DNA of 14,669 bases from Desulfovibrionales bacterium GWA2_65_9 (GTDB lineage Bacteria; Desulfobacterota; Desulfovibrionia; Desulfovibrionales; Desulfovibrionaceae), in contig MGTN01000159.1 in NCBI GenBank assembly GCA_001799475.1, positions 1 to 14,669 on the forward strand. The letters run 5' to 3'. Numbering within the stretch: the first letter of the stretch is position 1; every line of letters starts with the position of its first letter. The notes below the pieces were generated by a model that saw only the letters and a program-made list of their open reading frames with translations, searched no databases and was not told the DNA's origin. Below, piece after piece: positions 6,942-13,111 of this stretch. Made by a program: the position numbers and the translations under genes.

Positions 6942-8120
6942 ATGATCGGCATATCCAAGCTTTACTGCGGCGCCGTCGAGGCTGCCGACGCCCTGCGCTA
7001 CAACCGCCAGTCCGGCAAGCTGCCCTCGCACCTGCTCCAGTTCTCTGCGGACAAGAAGCCCGTGGTGGTCTGGAACATGACCAAGCGCTGCAACCTCAAG
7101 TGCGTGCACTGCTACGCCAAGGCCGTGGAAGTCGACGGTACGGATCAGATTAACACCGACCAGGCCAAGGCCCTCATCGAGGACCTGGCCACGTATGGCG
7201 CTCCGGTCATGCTCTTCTCCGGCGGCGAGCCGCTGGTGCGCAAGGATCTGGTCGAGCTGGCCAGCTTCGCCACGAGCAAGGGCATGCGCGCGGTCATCTC
7301 CACCAACGGCACGCTCATCACCAAGGAAAAGGCCAGAGAGCTGAAAAGCGTCGGCCTGTCCTATGTCGGCATTTCGCTCGACGGCGGCGAGGAGGTCCAC
7401 GACAAGTTCCGCGCCGTGCCCGGCTCCTTCAAGAAGGCCATCCAGGGCGTGGAGAACTGCATGGCCGAGGGCCTCAAGGTCGGCCTTAGGTTCACCATCA
7501 ACAAGCGCAACCAGGGCGAGGTGCCCACGCTGTTCAAGATCGTGCGCGAGCTCGACGTGCCGCGCATCTGCTTCTACCACCTGGTGTACTCCGGCCGCGG
7601 CTCGGAACTCATCAAGGAGGACCTGGACCACGCCGAGACCCGCGCCATCGTCGACCTGATCATGGACGAGACGCGCGCGCTCTTCGACGCGGGCCGACCC
7701 AAGGAAGTGCTCACCGTGGACAACCACGCCGACGGCCCCTACGTCTACTACCGCCTGCTCAAGGAAGATCCCAAGCGCGCCGCCGAGGTCATGGAGCTGT
7801 TGCAGATGAACGAGGGCAACAGCACCGGACGCGGCATCGGCTGCATCTCCTGGGACGGCCAGGTGCACGCCGACCAGTTCTGGCGCAACCATACCTTCGG
7901 CAACGTGCTGGAGCGCCCGTTCTCCCAGATCTGGGACGACCCGAACATTGAGCTTTTGCACAAGCTCAAGGACAAGAAGCCCCACGTGAAGGGCCGCTGC
8001 GCAACCTGCAAGTTCCTCAACATCTGCGGCGGCAACTTCCGCGCCCGGGCCGAGGCTTATTACGGCGACATCTGGGCCGAGGACCCGGCCTGCTACCTGA
8101 CGGATGAAGAGATAAAGTAG
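6942..8120 (+). CDS. ahbC: AhbC, 12,18-didecarboxysiroheme deacetylase (radical SAM)
   Basis: Radical SAM enzyme of the alternative heme pathway; it removes the acetate side chains at C2 and C7 of 12,18-didecarboxysiroheme to give Fe-coproporphyrin III. The 392-residue protein has the cluster motif TKRCNLKCVHCYAK (Cys50, Cys54, Cys57), the SAM-binding GGEP (94-97) and STNGTL (120-125). The C-terminus is SPASM-like, with Cys301, then CATC (353-356), ICGG (361-364) and Cys384, likely ligands of an auxiliary Fe-S cluster. The start has CGAGG 5 bases upstream. Assignment as AhbC rather than another SPASM protein rests on the family look together with hemB and ahbD in the same cluster. Its final codons are tandemly repeated beyond the stop. 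If the two extra repeat copies were absent, the frame would run on for about 10 more codons to TGA at 8182. Confidence 0.9.
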   Translation: MIGISKLYCGAVEAADALRYNRQSGKLPSHLLQFSADKKPVVVWNMTKRCNLKCVHCYAKAVEVDGTDQINTDQAKALIEDLATYGAPVMLFSGGEPLVRKDLVELASFATSKGMRAVISTNGTLITKEKARELKSVGLSYVGISLDGGEEVHDKFRAVPGSFKKAIQGVENCMAEGLKVGLRFTINKRNQGEVPTLFKIVRELDVPRICFYHLVYSGRGSELIKEDLDHAETRAIVDLIMDETRALFDAGRPKEVLTVDNHADGPYVYYRLLKEDPKRAAEVMELLQMNEGNSTGRGIGCISWDGQVHADQFWRNHTFGNVLERPFSQIWDDPNIELLHKLKDKKPHVKGRCATCKFLNICGGNFRARAEAYYGDIWAEDPACYLTDEEIK

Positions 8121-8154
8121 GCGAAGAGATAAAGTAGGCGAAGAGATCAAGAAG
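8104..8154 (+). repeat. Three 17-base tandem units spanning the ahbC stop
   Basis: Units 8104-8120, 8121-8137 and 8138-8154 read as GCGAAGAGATAAAGTAG or close variants. The first differs from the middle at 2 positions and the third at 2. The first unit ends in the ahbC TAG. Seventeen is not a multiple of three, so each copy shifts frame. Confidence 0.9.
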
Positions 8155-8160
8155 GACGAC

Positions 8161-8268
8161 TGCCGCGTCCTGCTGTGTTTGTGACGCGGCACGGGAGCCT
8201 CCGCCAGGAGGCTTCGCCGCCGAAGGCGGCGTAAGCGAGCCCAAGCGAAATCCACTGATGGCTTTCGC
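8161..8268 (+). other. Array of four hairpins between ahbC and hemB
   Basis: Four consecutive inverted repeats are seen: TGCCGCGTC/GACGCGGCA (8161-8169/8183-8191, 9 bp, 13-base loop); AGCCTCC/GGAGGCT (8196-8202/8207-8213, 7 bp, loop GCCA); CGCCGCC/GGCGGCG (8215-8221/8225-8231, 7 bp, loop GAA); and GCGAAA-t-CCA/TGG-c-TTTCGC (8245-8254/8259-8268, loop CTGA). None is followed by a T-run, so simple termination is unlikely. Messenger processing or stabilisation, partial attenuation, or a REP-like element are all possible. The hemB ribosome site (GGAG, 8282-8285) lies just beyond and stays free. Confidence 0.75.
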
Positions 8269-8292
8269 GAATGCTCAACGAGGAGAGACGCC

Positions 8293-9288
8293 ATGCAAGG
8301 TTCCGACTTCGCGGACTTCTACAGGGGCCGCCGCCTGCGCCGCAGCCCCGGCATCCGCGCCCTGGTGCGCGAGAACGAGATCAGGCCCGCAGACCTGGTC
8401 ATGCCCTACTTTGTGGTGGAGACCGACGACTTAAGCTTCAAGAAGCCCATCGGCTCCATGCCCGGCCAGTTCCAGCTCTCGCTGGCCGAGCTGGAGAAGA
8501 GCGTGGGCGCGGCGGTGGCAAACGGCCTCACAAGCGTGCTGCTCTTCGGCATCCCCAAAGAGAAAGACGAGGTCGGCTCCCAGGCTTACGCCGACGAGGG
8601 CATTGTCCAGGAGGCCGTGCGCCGCCTGAAGCAGCGCTTCCCGGAGTTGGTCGTCATCACCGATGTCTGCCTGTGCGAATACACCTCCCACGGCCACTGC
8701 GGCATCGTGCAGAAGGGCGGGGAGATATTGAACGACCCCACCCTGGACCTCTTGGCGCAAGCAGCCCTGTCCCACGTGCGTGCCGGGGCGGACATGGTCG
8801 CCCCCTCGGACATGATGGACGGCCGCGTGCTGGCCATCCGCGACACGCTCGACGAACACGGCTTCTCCGACGTGCCCATCATGAGCTACGCGGTGAAGTA
8901 CGCCTCGGCCTTTTACGGGCCGTTCCGTGAGGCCGCCGAGAGTGCGCCGAAGTTCGGCGACCGCAAGACGCACCAGATGGACCCGGCCAACAGCCGCGAG
9001 GCCCTGCGCGAGGCCGAGGCTGACCTGGCCGAGGGTGCGGACATCCTCATGGTCAAGCCGGGCCTGCCGTACCTGGACATCGTGCGCCAGCTGCGCGACA
9101 ACTTCGATACGCCCATCGCCGTCTACAACGTCAGCGGCGAGTACAGCATGGTCAAGGCCGCGGCGGCCAACGGCTGGATCGACGAGGAGCGCATGGTCCT
9201 GGAGATGATGACCTCCTTCAAGCGCGCTGGGGCGGACATCATCCTGACCTACTTCGCTGAGGACGTCCTCAAGTGGCTGAAGAAATAG
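8293..9288 (+). CDS. hemB: HemB, delta-aminolevulinic acid dehydratase (porphobilinogen synthase)
   Basis: Cytoplasmic enzyme that condenses two 5-aminolevulinate molecules to porphobilinogen, the second dedicated step of tetrapyrrole synthesis. The 331 residues match the family's usual length. Catalytic lysines are visible as SYAVKYASAFYGPF (Lys202) and LMVKPGLPYLD (Lys255). The zinc-type cysteine triad is present as DVCLCEYTSHGHCG (Cys126, Cys128, Cys136), so this is the zinc-dependent rather than the purely magnesium-dependent class. The start has GAGGAG 7-8 bases upstream. It lies between ahbC and ahbD, the common arrangement in sulfate reducers. The stop codon is embedded in a 13-base tandem repeat. 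Confidence 0.97.
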   Translation: MQGSDFADFYRGRRLRRSPGIRALVRENEIRPADLVMPYFVVETDDLSFKKPIGSMPGQFQLSLAELEKSVGAAVANGLTSVLLFGIPKEKDEVGSQAYADEGIVQEAVRRLKQRFPELVVITDVCLCEYTSHGHCGIVQKGGEILNDPTLDLLAQAALSHVRAGADMVAPSDMMDGRVLAIRDTLDEHGFSDVPIMSYAVKYASAFYGPFREAAESAPKFGDRKTHQMDPANSREALREAEADLAEGADILMVKPGLPYLDIVRQLRDNFDTPIAVYNVSGEYSMVKAAAANGWIDEERMVLEMMTSFKRAGADIILTYFAEDVLKWLKK

Positions 9289-9314
9289 GCTGAAGAAATA
9301 GGCTGAACAGATAG
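9276..9314 (+). repeat. Three 13-base tandem units spanning the hemB stop
   Basis: GCTGAAGAAATAG occurs at 9276-9288 and identically at 9289-9301, then as GCTGAACAGATAG (two changes) at 9302-9314. The first unit ends in the hemB TAG. The last unit lies within 10 bases of the ahbD start, so its TAGGC end is the only ribosome-site-like sequence there. Confidence 0.92.
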
Positions 9315-9322
9315 GCGACAGC

Positions 9323-10510
9323 ATGCACGATCACGCGAAAGGACATCCCGGCGGACATCCCTCAGGCCAAGCGGGCGGACACCCTGGCGGACAACCGGGC
9401 GGACACCCAGGGAGACAGCATCCCGGCGAGCAGCCCCTGAGCGGCCCCAAGGACGGCGTGCCGCAGCTTCGGCTTATCGCCTGGGAAGTGACGCGCTCCT
9501 GCAACCTGGCCTGCAAGCACTGCCGGGCCGAGGCGCACATGGAGCCGTATCCCGGCGAGCTGTCCACGGCCGAGGCCAAGGCGCTCATCGACACCTTTCC
9601 CGAGGTCGGCAACCCGATCATCATCTTCACCGGCGGCGAGCCGCTCATGCGCCACGACATCTTCGAGCTCATCCCCTACGCCAAGTCCAAGGGCCTGCGC
9701 TGCGTCATGGCCCCCAACGGCACGCTGCTCACTGCCGAGAACGCTGTGCGCATCAAGGAGGCGGGCATCGAGCGCTGCTCCATCTCCATCGACGCGCCGG
9801 ACGCGGCAGGCCACGACGAGTTCAGGGGCGTGAAGGGCGCGTTCGCTTCGTCCATGCAGGGCATCGAGCACCTCAAGGCCGCCGGGCTGGAGTTCCAGAT
9901 CAACACCACGGTGACCAAGGACAACCTGCACCAGTTCAAGGAAATTTTTCATCTGGCGGAGAACCTCGGGGCCTCGGCCTGGCACATCTTCCTGCTCGTG
10001 CCCACGGGCCGCGCGGCCGAGCTTGGGGCCCAGGTCATCACGGCCGGGGAATACGAGGAAGTGCTCAACTGGTTCTACGACTTCCGCAAGACCACGGACA
10101 TGCAGCTCAAGGCCACCTGCGCGCCGCACTACCACCGCATCCTGCGCCAGCGGGCCAAGGAGGACGGCACTCCGGTGAACTTCGAGACCTTCGGGCTCGA
10201 CGCCGTGAGCCGGGGCTGCCTGGGCGGGGTCGGCTTCTGCTTCATCTCGCATTCGGGCATCGTGCAGCCCTGCGGCTACCTCGACCTCAATTGTGGCGAC
10301 GTACGCCAGACGCCGTTCCCGGAGATCTGGAAGCATTCCCAGCAGTTTCTGAACCTGCGCAATCCCAAGGTCTACGAGGGCAAGTGCGGGGTCTGCGAGT
10401 ACGAGAAGGTTTGCGGCGGCTGCCGCGCGCGCGCGGCCACCATGCGCGGGGGCTACCTGCGCGAGGAGCCGCTGTGCTCACACACGCCGGTGAAACTAAC
10501 GGTCAAATAA
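9323..10510 (+). CDS. ahbD: AhbD, heme b synthase (radical SAM)
   Basis: Radical SAM enzyme expected to decarboxylate two propionates of Fe-coproporphyrin III oxidatively to vinyl groups, giving heme b. The 395 residues hold TRSCNLACKHCRAE (Cys60, Cys64, Cys67), GGEP (104-107) and APNGTL. The Cys-rich C-terminus (Cys299, 306, 317, 324, then CGVC 355-358, CGGC 364-367, Cys385) should bind an auxiliary Fe-S cluster. An added ~40-residue N-terminal leader contains seven His in GHPG/GQPG repeats and no fold. The ribosome site is weak (AGGC about 7 bases upstream). A later start cannot be excluded because the repeat holds no other Met, but the ATG fits the operon. The separation from AhbC rests on the extra C-terminal cysteines and its position after hemB. 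Confidence 0.92.
   Translation: MHDHAKGHPGGHPSGQAGGHPGGQPGGHPGRQHPGEQPLSGPKDGVPQLRLIAWEVTRSCNLACKHCRAEAHMEPYPGELSTAEAKALIDTFPEVGNPIIIFTGGEPLMRHDIFELIPYAKSKGLRCVMAPNGTLLTAENAVRIKEAGIERCSISIDAPDAAGHDEFRGVKGAFASSMQGIEHLKAAGLEFQINTTVTKDNLHQFKEIFHLAENLGASAWHIFLLVPTGRAAELGAQVITAGEYEEVLNWFYDFRKTTDMQLKATCAPHYHRILRQRAKEDGTPVNFETFGLDAVSRGCLGGVGFCFISHSGIVQPCGYLDLNCGDVRQTPFPEIWKHSQQFLNLRNPKVYEGKCGVCEYEKVCGGCRARAATMRGGYLREEPLCSHTPVKLTVK
9341..9412 (+). repeat. 12-base in-frame repeat encoding GHPG/GQPG
   Basis: Six consecutive 12-base units of the form gga-cay-ccn-ggc encode GHPG, GHPS, GQAG, GHPG, GQPG and GHPG (AhbD residues 7-30), followed by a degenerate tail with one more His. It could bind metal or a heme intermediate, or be a tolerated low-complexity leader. 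Confidence 0.85.
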
Positions 10511-10517
10511 AGCCTGC

Positions 10518-10533
10518 GCGGAGTATTATATGG
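10518..10533 (+). repeat. Left copy of 16-base imperfect repeat flanking the AT-rich gene
   Basis: GCGGAGTATTATATGG matches 11835-11850 at 12 of 16 positions with no gap. It contains the GGAG ribosome site and the start codon of the AT-rich gene. Shared function (ribosome site plus ATG) could explain part of the match. Confidence 0.4.
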
Positions 10534-11843
10534 CTGATCCTGTCAACCTGCCTGCTCTTACTAGTGGTTCATTAGCTTTAATTGATGAAATCACAGATTC
10601 TCTTGGTGTGCCACGTGACGTTATTGCTCCCACTGAGGATATTAGTAGAGCTTGGCAAGAGTTGCCTGCCTTGCTTCTTGGTATTCCCGTAGAGTATCGG
10701 AATGAGTTGCTCGCTAGAATGTGTGTTGCTGTTAGGGTCGGGCTTTTTGATAGTTCTCTGAATTACATCTGGAATCTTGCTATTAGCGCAATTAAGCAAA
10801 AGATTGTTCATTTTGGGTTGCCGATTGCAGCAAGTATGTTGAGTAAAGACATTGATGAACGTTGGCTAGATGGTCGCCAAGATTCTGAAATCCTTTCACT
10901 TGCCCTTTCGTTGAACCTGTTGGACGAGGATGGCTACTTTAAACTCGACCATTGCCGTGACATGAGGAACAACTTTTCCGCAGCTCATCCGCCAATTGGC
11001 AATATTAGTGTATATGATCTGTTTTCATTTGTCGATCGTTGCGTAAAATATGCAATTTCGAGTGGAAACATCTCCAGGGGTGTCGATGTTAAACTCCTAC
11101 TGAATTCGATAAAAGCTGGGAAGTATACACCAGTCCAGCTTGATGAATGGGCCGCACGAATTCGCGGTACCAACGGTTCACAGAGGAGTTCAATTGTTGA
11201 AATGTTGCATGGCATCTATTGCGATGAGAACACTCAAGAAGAGGCACGTGTCAATGTGTTGGGTGTGTTGAGGGCGATTAAAGATGCTATTCCTGCAAGT
11301 GCAATTTCTGGTGTTGTAGCACGCCATCAGGACTATGTTGCCGCTGGTAACGAGAAAAAGCAAAAGGCGTCTTATCGGTTGCTAGAGGAGTCGGGATGGT
11401 TACGTTTCCTCCCCTCCTCATCTTTGCATACACTGGTTTCAAGCGCTTGTGAGTCGCTGTACAACGTTCATCTGGCAATGAATAACTTTTTTAATGAATC
11501 TTCTTTTGCTCAGCGGCTTATGCAAATTGTTACAGAGACGCCAGTTCCTGATCTTTCAAAGCCTTTGTTTGTCGAGACAGTCATGACTTGCGCTGTTGGA
11601 AATGCATACGGGACAGCGTTCTCTGCGGAACATTATTATACATCAATGATACGCAATTTCTCTCCCGCTGAAATTGATATAATGTTCGATATTGCTGAGG
11701 GGCGTAAGGCGTCTCGTTTCGCTTTGAGGCTGCAGAACTATCCACGTTGTAAAAAGAAGTTTAGGGAGTATCTTTCGGGGATTAGTCCTGATAGCATGTC
11801 TCCTAAAGCCCAAACTGCATATAGAAAATGGATGGCGGAATAG
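10530..11843 (+). CDS. AT-rich inserted gene; putative HEPN-type protein, function unknown
   Basis: An intact 437-residue frame whose base and codon use differ sharply from all neighbours: two 60-base lines counted give 42% and 47% G+C, against 67% in rpe. Ribosome site GGAG lies 6 bases before the ATG. It has no signal peptide, membrane segment or transposase/integrase motif. Residues ~60-160 look helical. CRDMRNNFSAAHP (142-154) holds Arg146-Asn147 and His153, matching the R-x4-6-H motif of HEPN ribonucleases with the usual polar residue after Arg; helix LNYIWNLAISAIKQKI (77-92) precedes it. The C-terminal ~280 residues are mostly helical and unrecognised. HEPN proteins commonly act in toxin-antitoxin or anti-phage systems, so a defence role is possible but unproven. 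Its stop is followed after 3 bases by the decarboxylase ATG, so the two are probably coupled. Confidence 0.8.
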   Translation: MADPVNLPALTSGSLALIDEITDSLGVPRDVIAPTEDISRAWQELPALLLGIPVEYRNELLARMCVAVRVGLFDSSLNYIWNLAISAIKQKIVHFGLPIAASMLSKDIDERWLDGRQDSEILSLALSLNLLDEDGYFKLDHCRDMRNNFSAAHPPIGNISVYDLFSFVDRCVKYAISSGNISRGVDVKLLLNSIKAGKYTPVQLDEWAARIRGTNGSQRSSIVEMLHGIYCDENTQEEARVNVLGVLRAIKDAIPASAISGVVARHQDYVAAGNEKKQKASYRLLEESGWLRFLPSSSLHTLVSSACESLYNVHLAMNNFFNESSFAQRLMQIVTETPVPDLSKPLFVETVMTCAVGNAYGTAFSAEHYYTSMIRNFSPAEIDIMFDIAEGRKASRFALRLQNYPRCKKKFREYLSGISPDSMSPKAQTAYRKWMAE

Positions 11844-11850
11844 TTGATGG
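11835..11850 (+). repeat. Right copy of 16-base imperfect repeat flanking the AT-rich gene
   Basis: GCGGAATAGTTGATGG matches 10518-10533 at 12 of 16 positions. It holds the last codons and stop of the AT-rich gene and the ATG of the decarboxylase gene; its GCGGA is the only ribosome-site-like sequence there. Confidence 0.4.
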
Positions 11851-12302
11851 ACACCTTTGACAAGCAGATCCTGGACATCATCCAGTCGAGCTTTCCGCTC
11901 TCTTCCCGGCCCTATGTGGCTGTGGGCGCCCAGGTGGGCCTTACGGAATCCGAGGTGCTCTCCCGCGTGCGCCGACTCAAGGCCAAGGGCGTCATCCGGC
12001 GCATGGGCGCCAACTTCGGCTCCCGGCAGCTCGGCTGGAGCTCCACCCTGTGCGGGGCCGAGGTGCCGCAGGACAAGCTTGAGGCCTTCGTGGCCGAGGT
12101 CAACAGGAATGAAGGCGTGACGCACAACTACCTGCGCGCGCACCAGTTCAACGTCTGGTTCGCGCTCATCGCGCCCAGCGCCGAGGCCGTGGAGGCCATC
12201 CTGGCTACGATCACGGCGAAGACGGGCGTGCCGATCATGAACCTGCCCGCCAGCACGCTCTTCAAGATCAAGGTGGACTTCAACATGGGCGGCGGCGACT
12301 AG
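11847..12302 (+). CDS. ahbA/ahbB: Siroheme decarboxylase subunit (AhbA/AhbB family, Lrp/AsnC-like fold)
   Basis: A 151-residue protein related to Lrp/AsnC regulators but, in this family, one subunit of the enzyme that decarboxylates siroheme at C12 and C18 to 12,18-didecarboxysiroheme. The N-terminal winged-helix-like part (DKQILDIIQSSFPLSSRPY, then GLTESEVLSRVRRLKAKGVI) is followed by the family motif GVTHNYLRAHQFNVWFALIAP in the ferredoxin-like part, with the His and Arg residues typical of the porphyrin site. The enzyme is normally an AhbA-AhbB heterodimer; I cannot say which subunit this is, and the partner is not in the window. ATG at 11847 is preferred to the adjoining TTG at 11844. Base composition returns to the high-G+C host pattern at once. 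An Lrp-type regulator is the alternative, less likely given the ahb context. Confidence 0.87.
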   Translation: MDTFDKQILDIIQSSFPLSSRPYVAVGAQVGLTESEVLSRVRRLKAKGVIRRMGANFGSRQLGWSSTLCGAEVPQDKLEAFVAEVNRNEGVTHNYLRAHQFNVWFALIAPSAEAVEAILATITAKTGVPIMNLPASTLFKIKVDFNMGGGD

Positions 12303-12359
12303 CCGCGCACTCGTCAATGACGGGCCTGGCCCGCAGAGCTTTCATCGAAGGAGCCCCGC

Positions 12360-13013
12360 ATGATCCTCTCGCCCTCGCTTCTCTCCTGCGATTTCGCCCG
12401 CCTGGCCGATGAACTGGCCGCCCTCAAGGCCGCCGGGATCAAGTGGGCGCACCTGGATGTCATGGACGGCAGCTTCGTGCCGAACATCACCTTCGGCCCG
12501 CCGGTCATTAGCGCCATGCGCAAGACCAGCGACCTGTTCTTCGACTGCCACCTGATGATCGACGAGCCGGGCCGCTTTATTGACGACTACGCCAAGGCCG
12601 GCGCGGACCTCATCTGCGTGCACGCCGAGGCCACCAACCACCTGGAGCGCACCTGCGCGGCCATTGCCCAGGCCGGGGCCAAGCCCGCCGTGGCCCTCAA
12701 TCCGGCCACGCCCATTGAAGCCGTGCGCTACCTGCTGCCGCAACTGTCCATGGTGCTCATCATGAGCGTCAACCCCGGCTTCGGCGGCCAAAGCTTCATC
12801 CCCTTCTGCCTGGACAAGGTGCGTGAGCTCAAGGCCATGATCCGCGAGGCTGGCGCGCCCACACTGATCCAGGTGGATGGCGGCGTGACGCTCGACAACT
12901 GCGCCGAGCTGGTGTCTGCCGGGGCGGATGTGCTGGTGTCCGGCTCGGCCTTCTTCGGCTTCCCGCCCTACGGCGAGCGCCACCGCCAGTTCCAGGAGCG
13001 CTGCGGGGGCTGA
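12360..13013 (+). CDS. rpe: Rpe, ribulose-phosphate 3-epimerase
   Basis: Interconverts D-ribulose 5-phosphate and D-xylulose 5-phosphate in the pentose phosphate pathway. The 217-residue TIM barrel is full length. It begins ILSPSLLSCDFARL; metal and catalytic residues are visible in HLDVMDGSFVPNITFG (His31, Asp33, Asp36), DCHLMI (His64), SVNPGFGGQSF (136-146) and QVDGGV (Asp173). A strong GAAGGAG ribosome site lies 6 bases upstream. It follows the decarboxylase gene by 57 bases, which hold a small hairpin (CGGGC 12321-12325 / GCCCG 12329-12333) with no T-run, so read-through from the heme operon is likely. There is no metabolic link to heme synthesis; sharing is probably positional. Confidence 0.97.
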   Translation: MILSPSLLSCDFARLADELAALKAAGIKWAHLDVMDGSFVPNITFGPPVISAMRKTSDLFFDCHLMIDEPGRFIDDYAKAGADLICVHAEATNHLERTCAAIAQAGAKPAVALNPATPIEAVRYLLPQLSMVLIMSVNPGFGGQSFIPFCLDKVRELKAMIREAGAPTLIQVDGGVTLDNCAELVSAGADVLVSGSAFFGFPPYGERHRQFQERCGG

Positions 13014-13031
13014 TTCAAGCGATCTCCGGCG

Positions 13032-13097
13032 CGGGTTGCCAATGTTGGCAAGGCCCGGTATGGAGGATGAGGATGGGCTGAGCCCTGTCCGCATCCT
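13032..13097 (+). promoter_or_regulatory. Two hairpins between rpe and the first hydrolase gene
   Basis: The first is CGGG-TTGCC-AATGTT-GGCAA-gg-CCCG (13032-13057), centred on the dyad TTGCCAATGTTGGCAA. The second is AGGATG-a-GG-at-GGGCT-g-AGCCC-tgt-CC-g-CATCCT (13064-13097), 15 bases before the next ATG. Neither has a T-run. The first could be a terminator without U-tract or an operator; the second ends just before the GGAGG ribosome site (13101-13105). Confidence 0.5.
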
Positions 13098-13111
13098 GCT
13101 GGAGGCCTTTC

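Noticed and set aside
9341..9412. CRISPR-like repeat
   Set aside because: The units are 12 bases, contiguous, in frame and without spacers; this is a coding repeat.
11844..11846. TTG start for the decarboxylase subunit
   Set aside because: The directly following ATG is the more usual start and has better spacing from GCGGA.
10511..11846. Insertion sequence or transposon explanation for the AT-rich gene
   Set aside because: No terminal inverted repeats or transposase motifs were found; the only flanking repeat is a 12/16 match that includes ribosome sites.
12342..13094. 250-codon minus-strand frame opposite rpe
   Set aside because: It is antisense to a highly conserved epimerase with all catalytic residues; no domain is seen in the antisense product.
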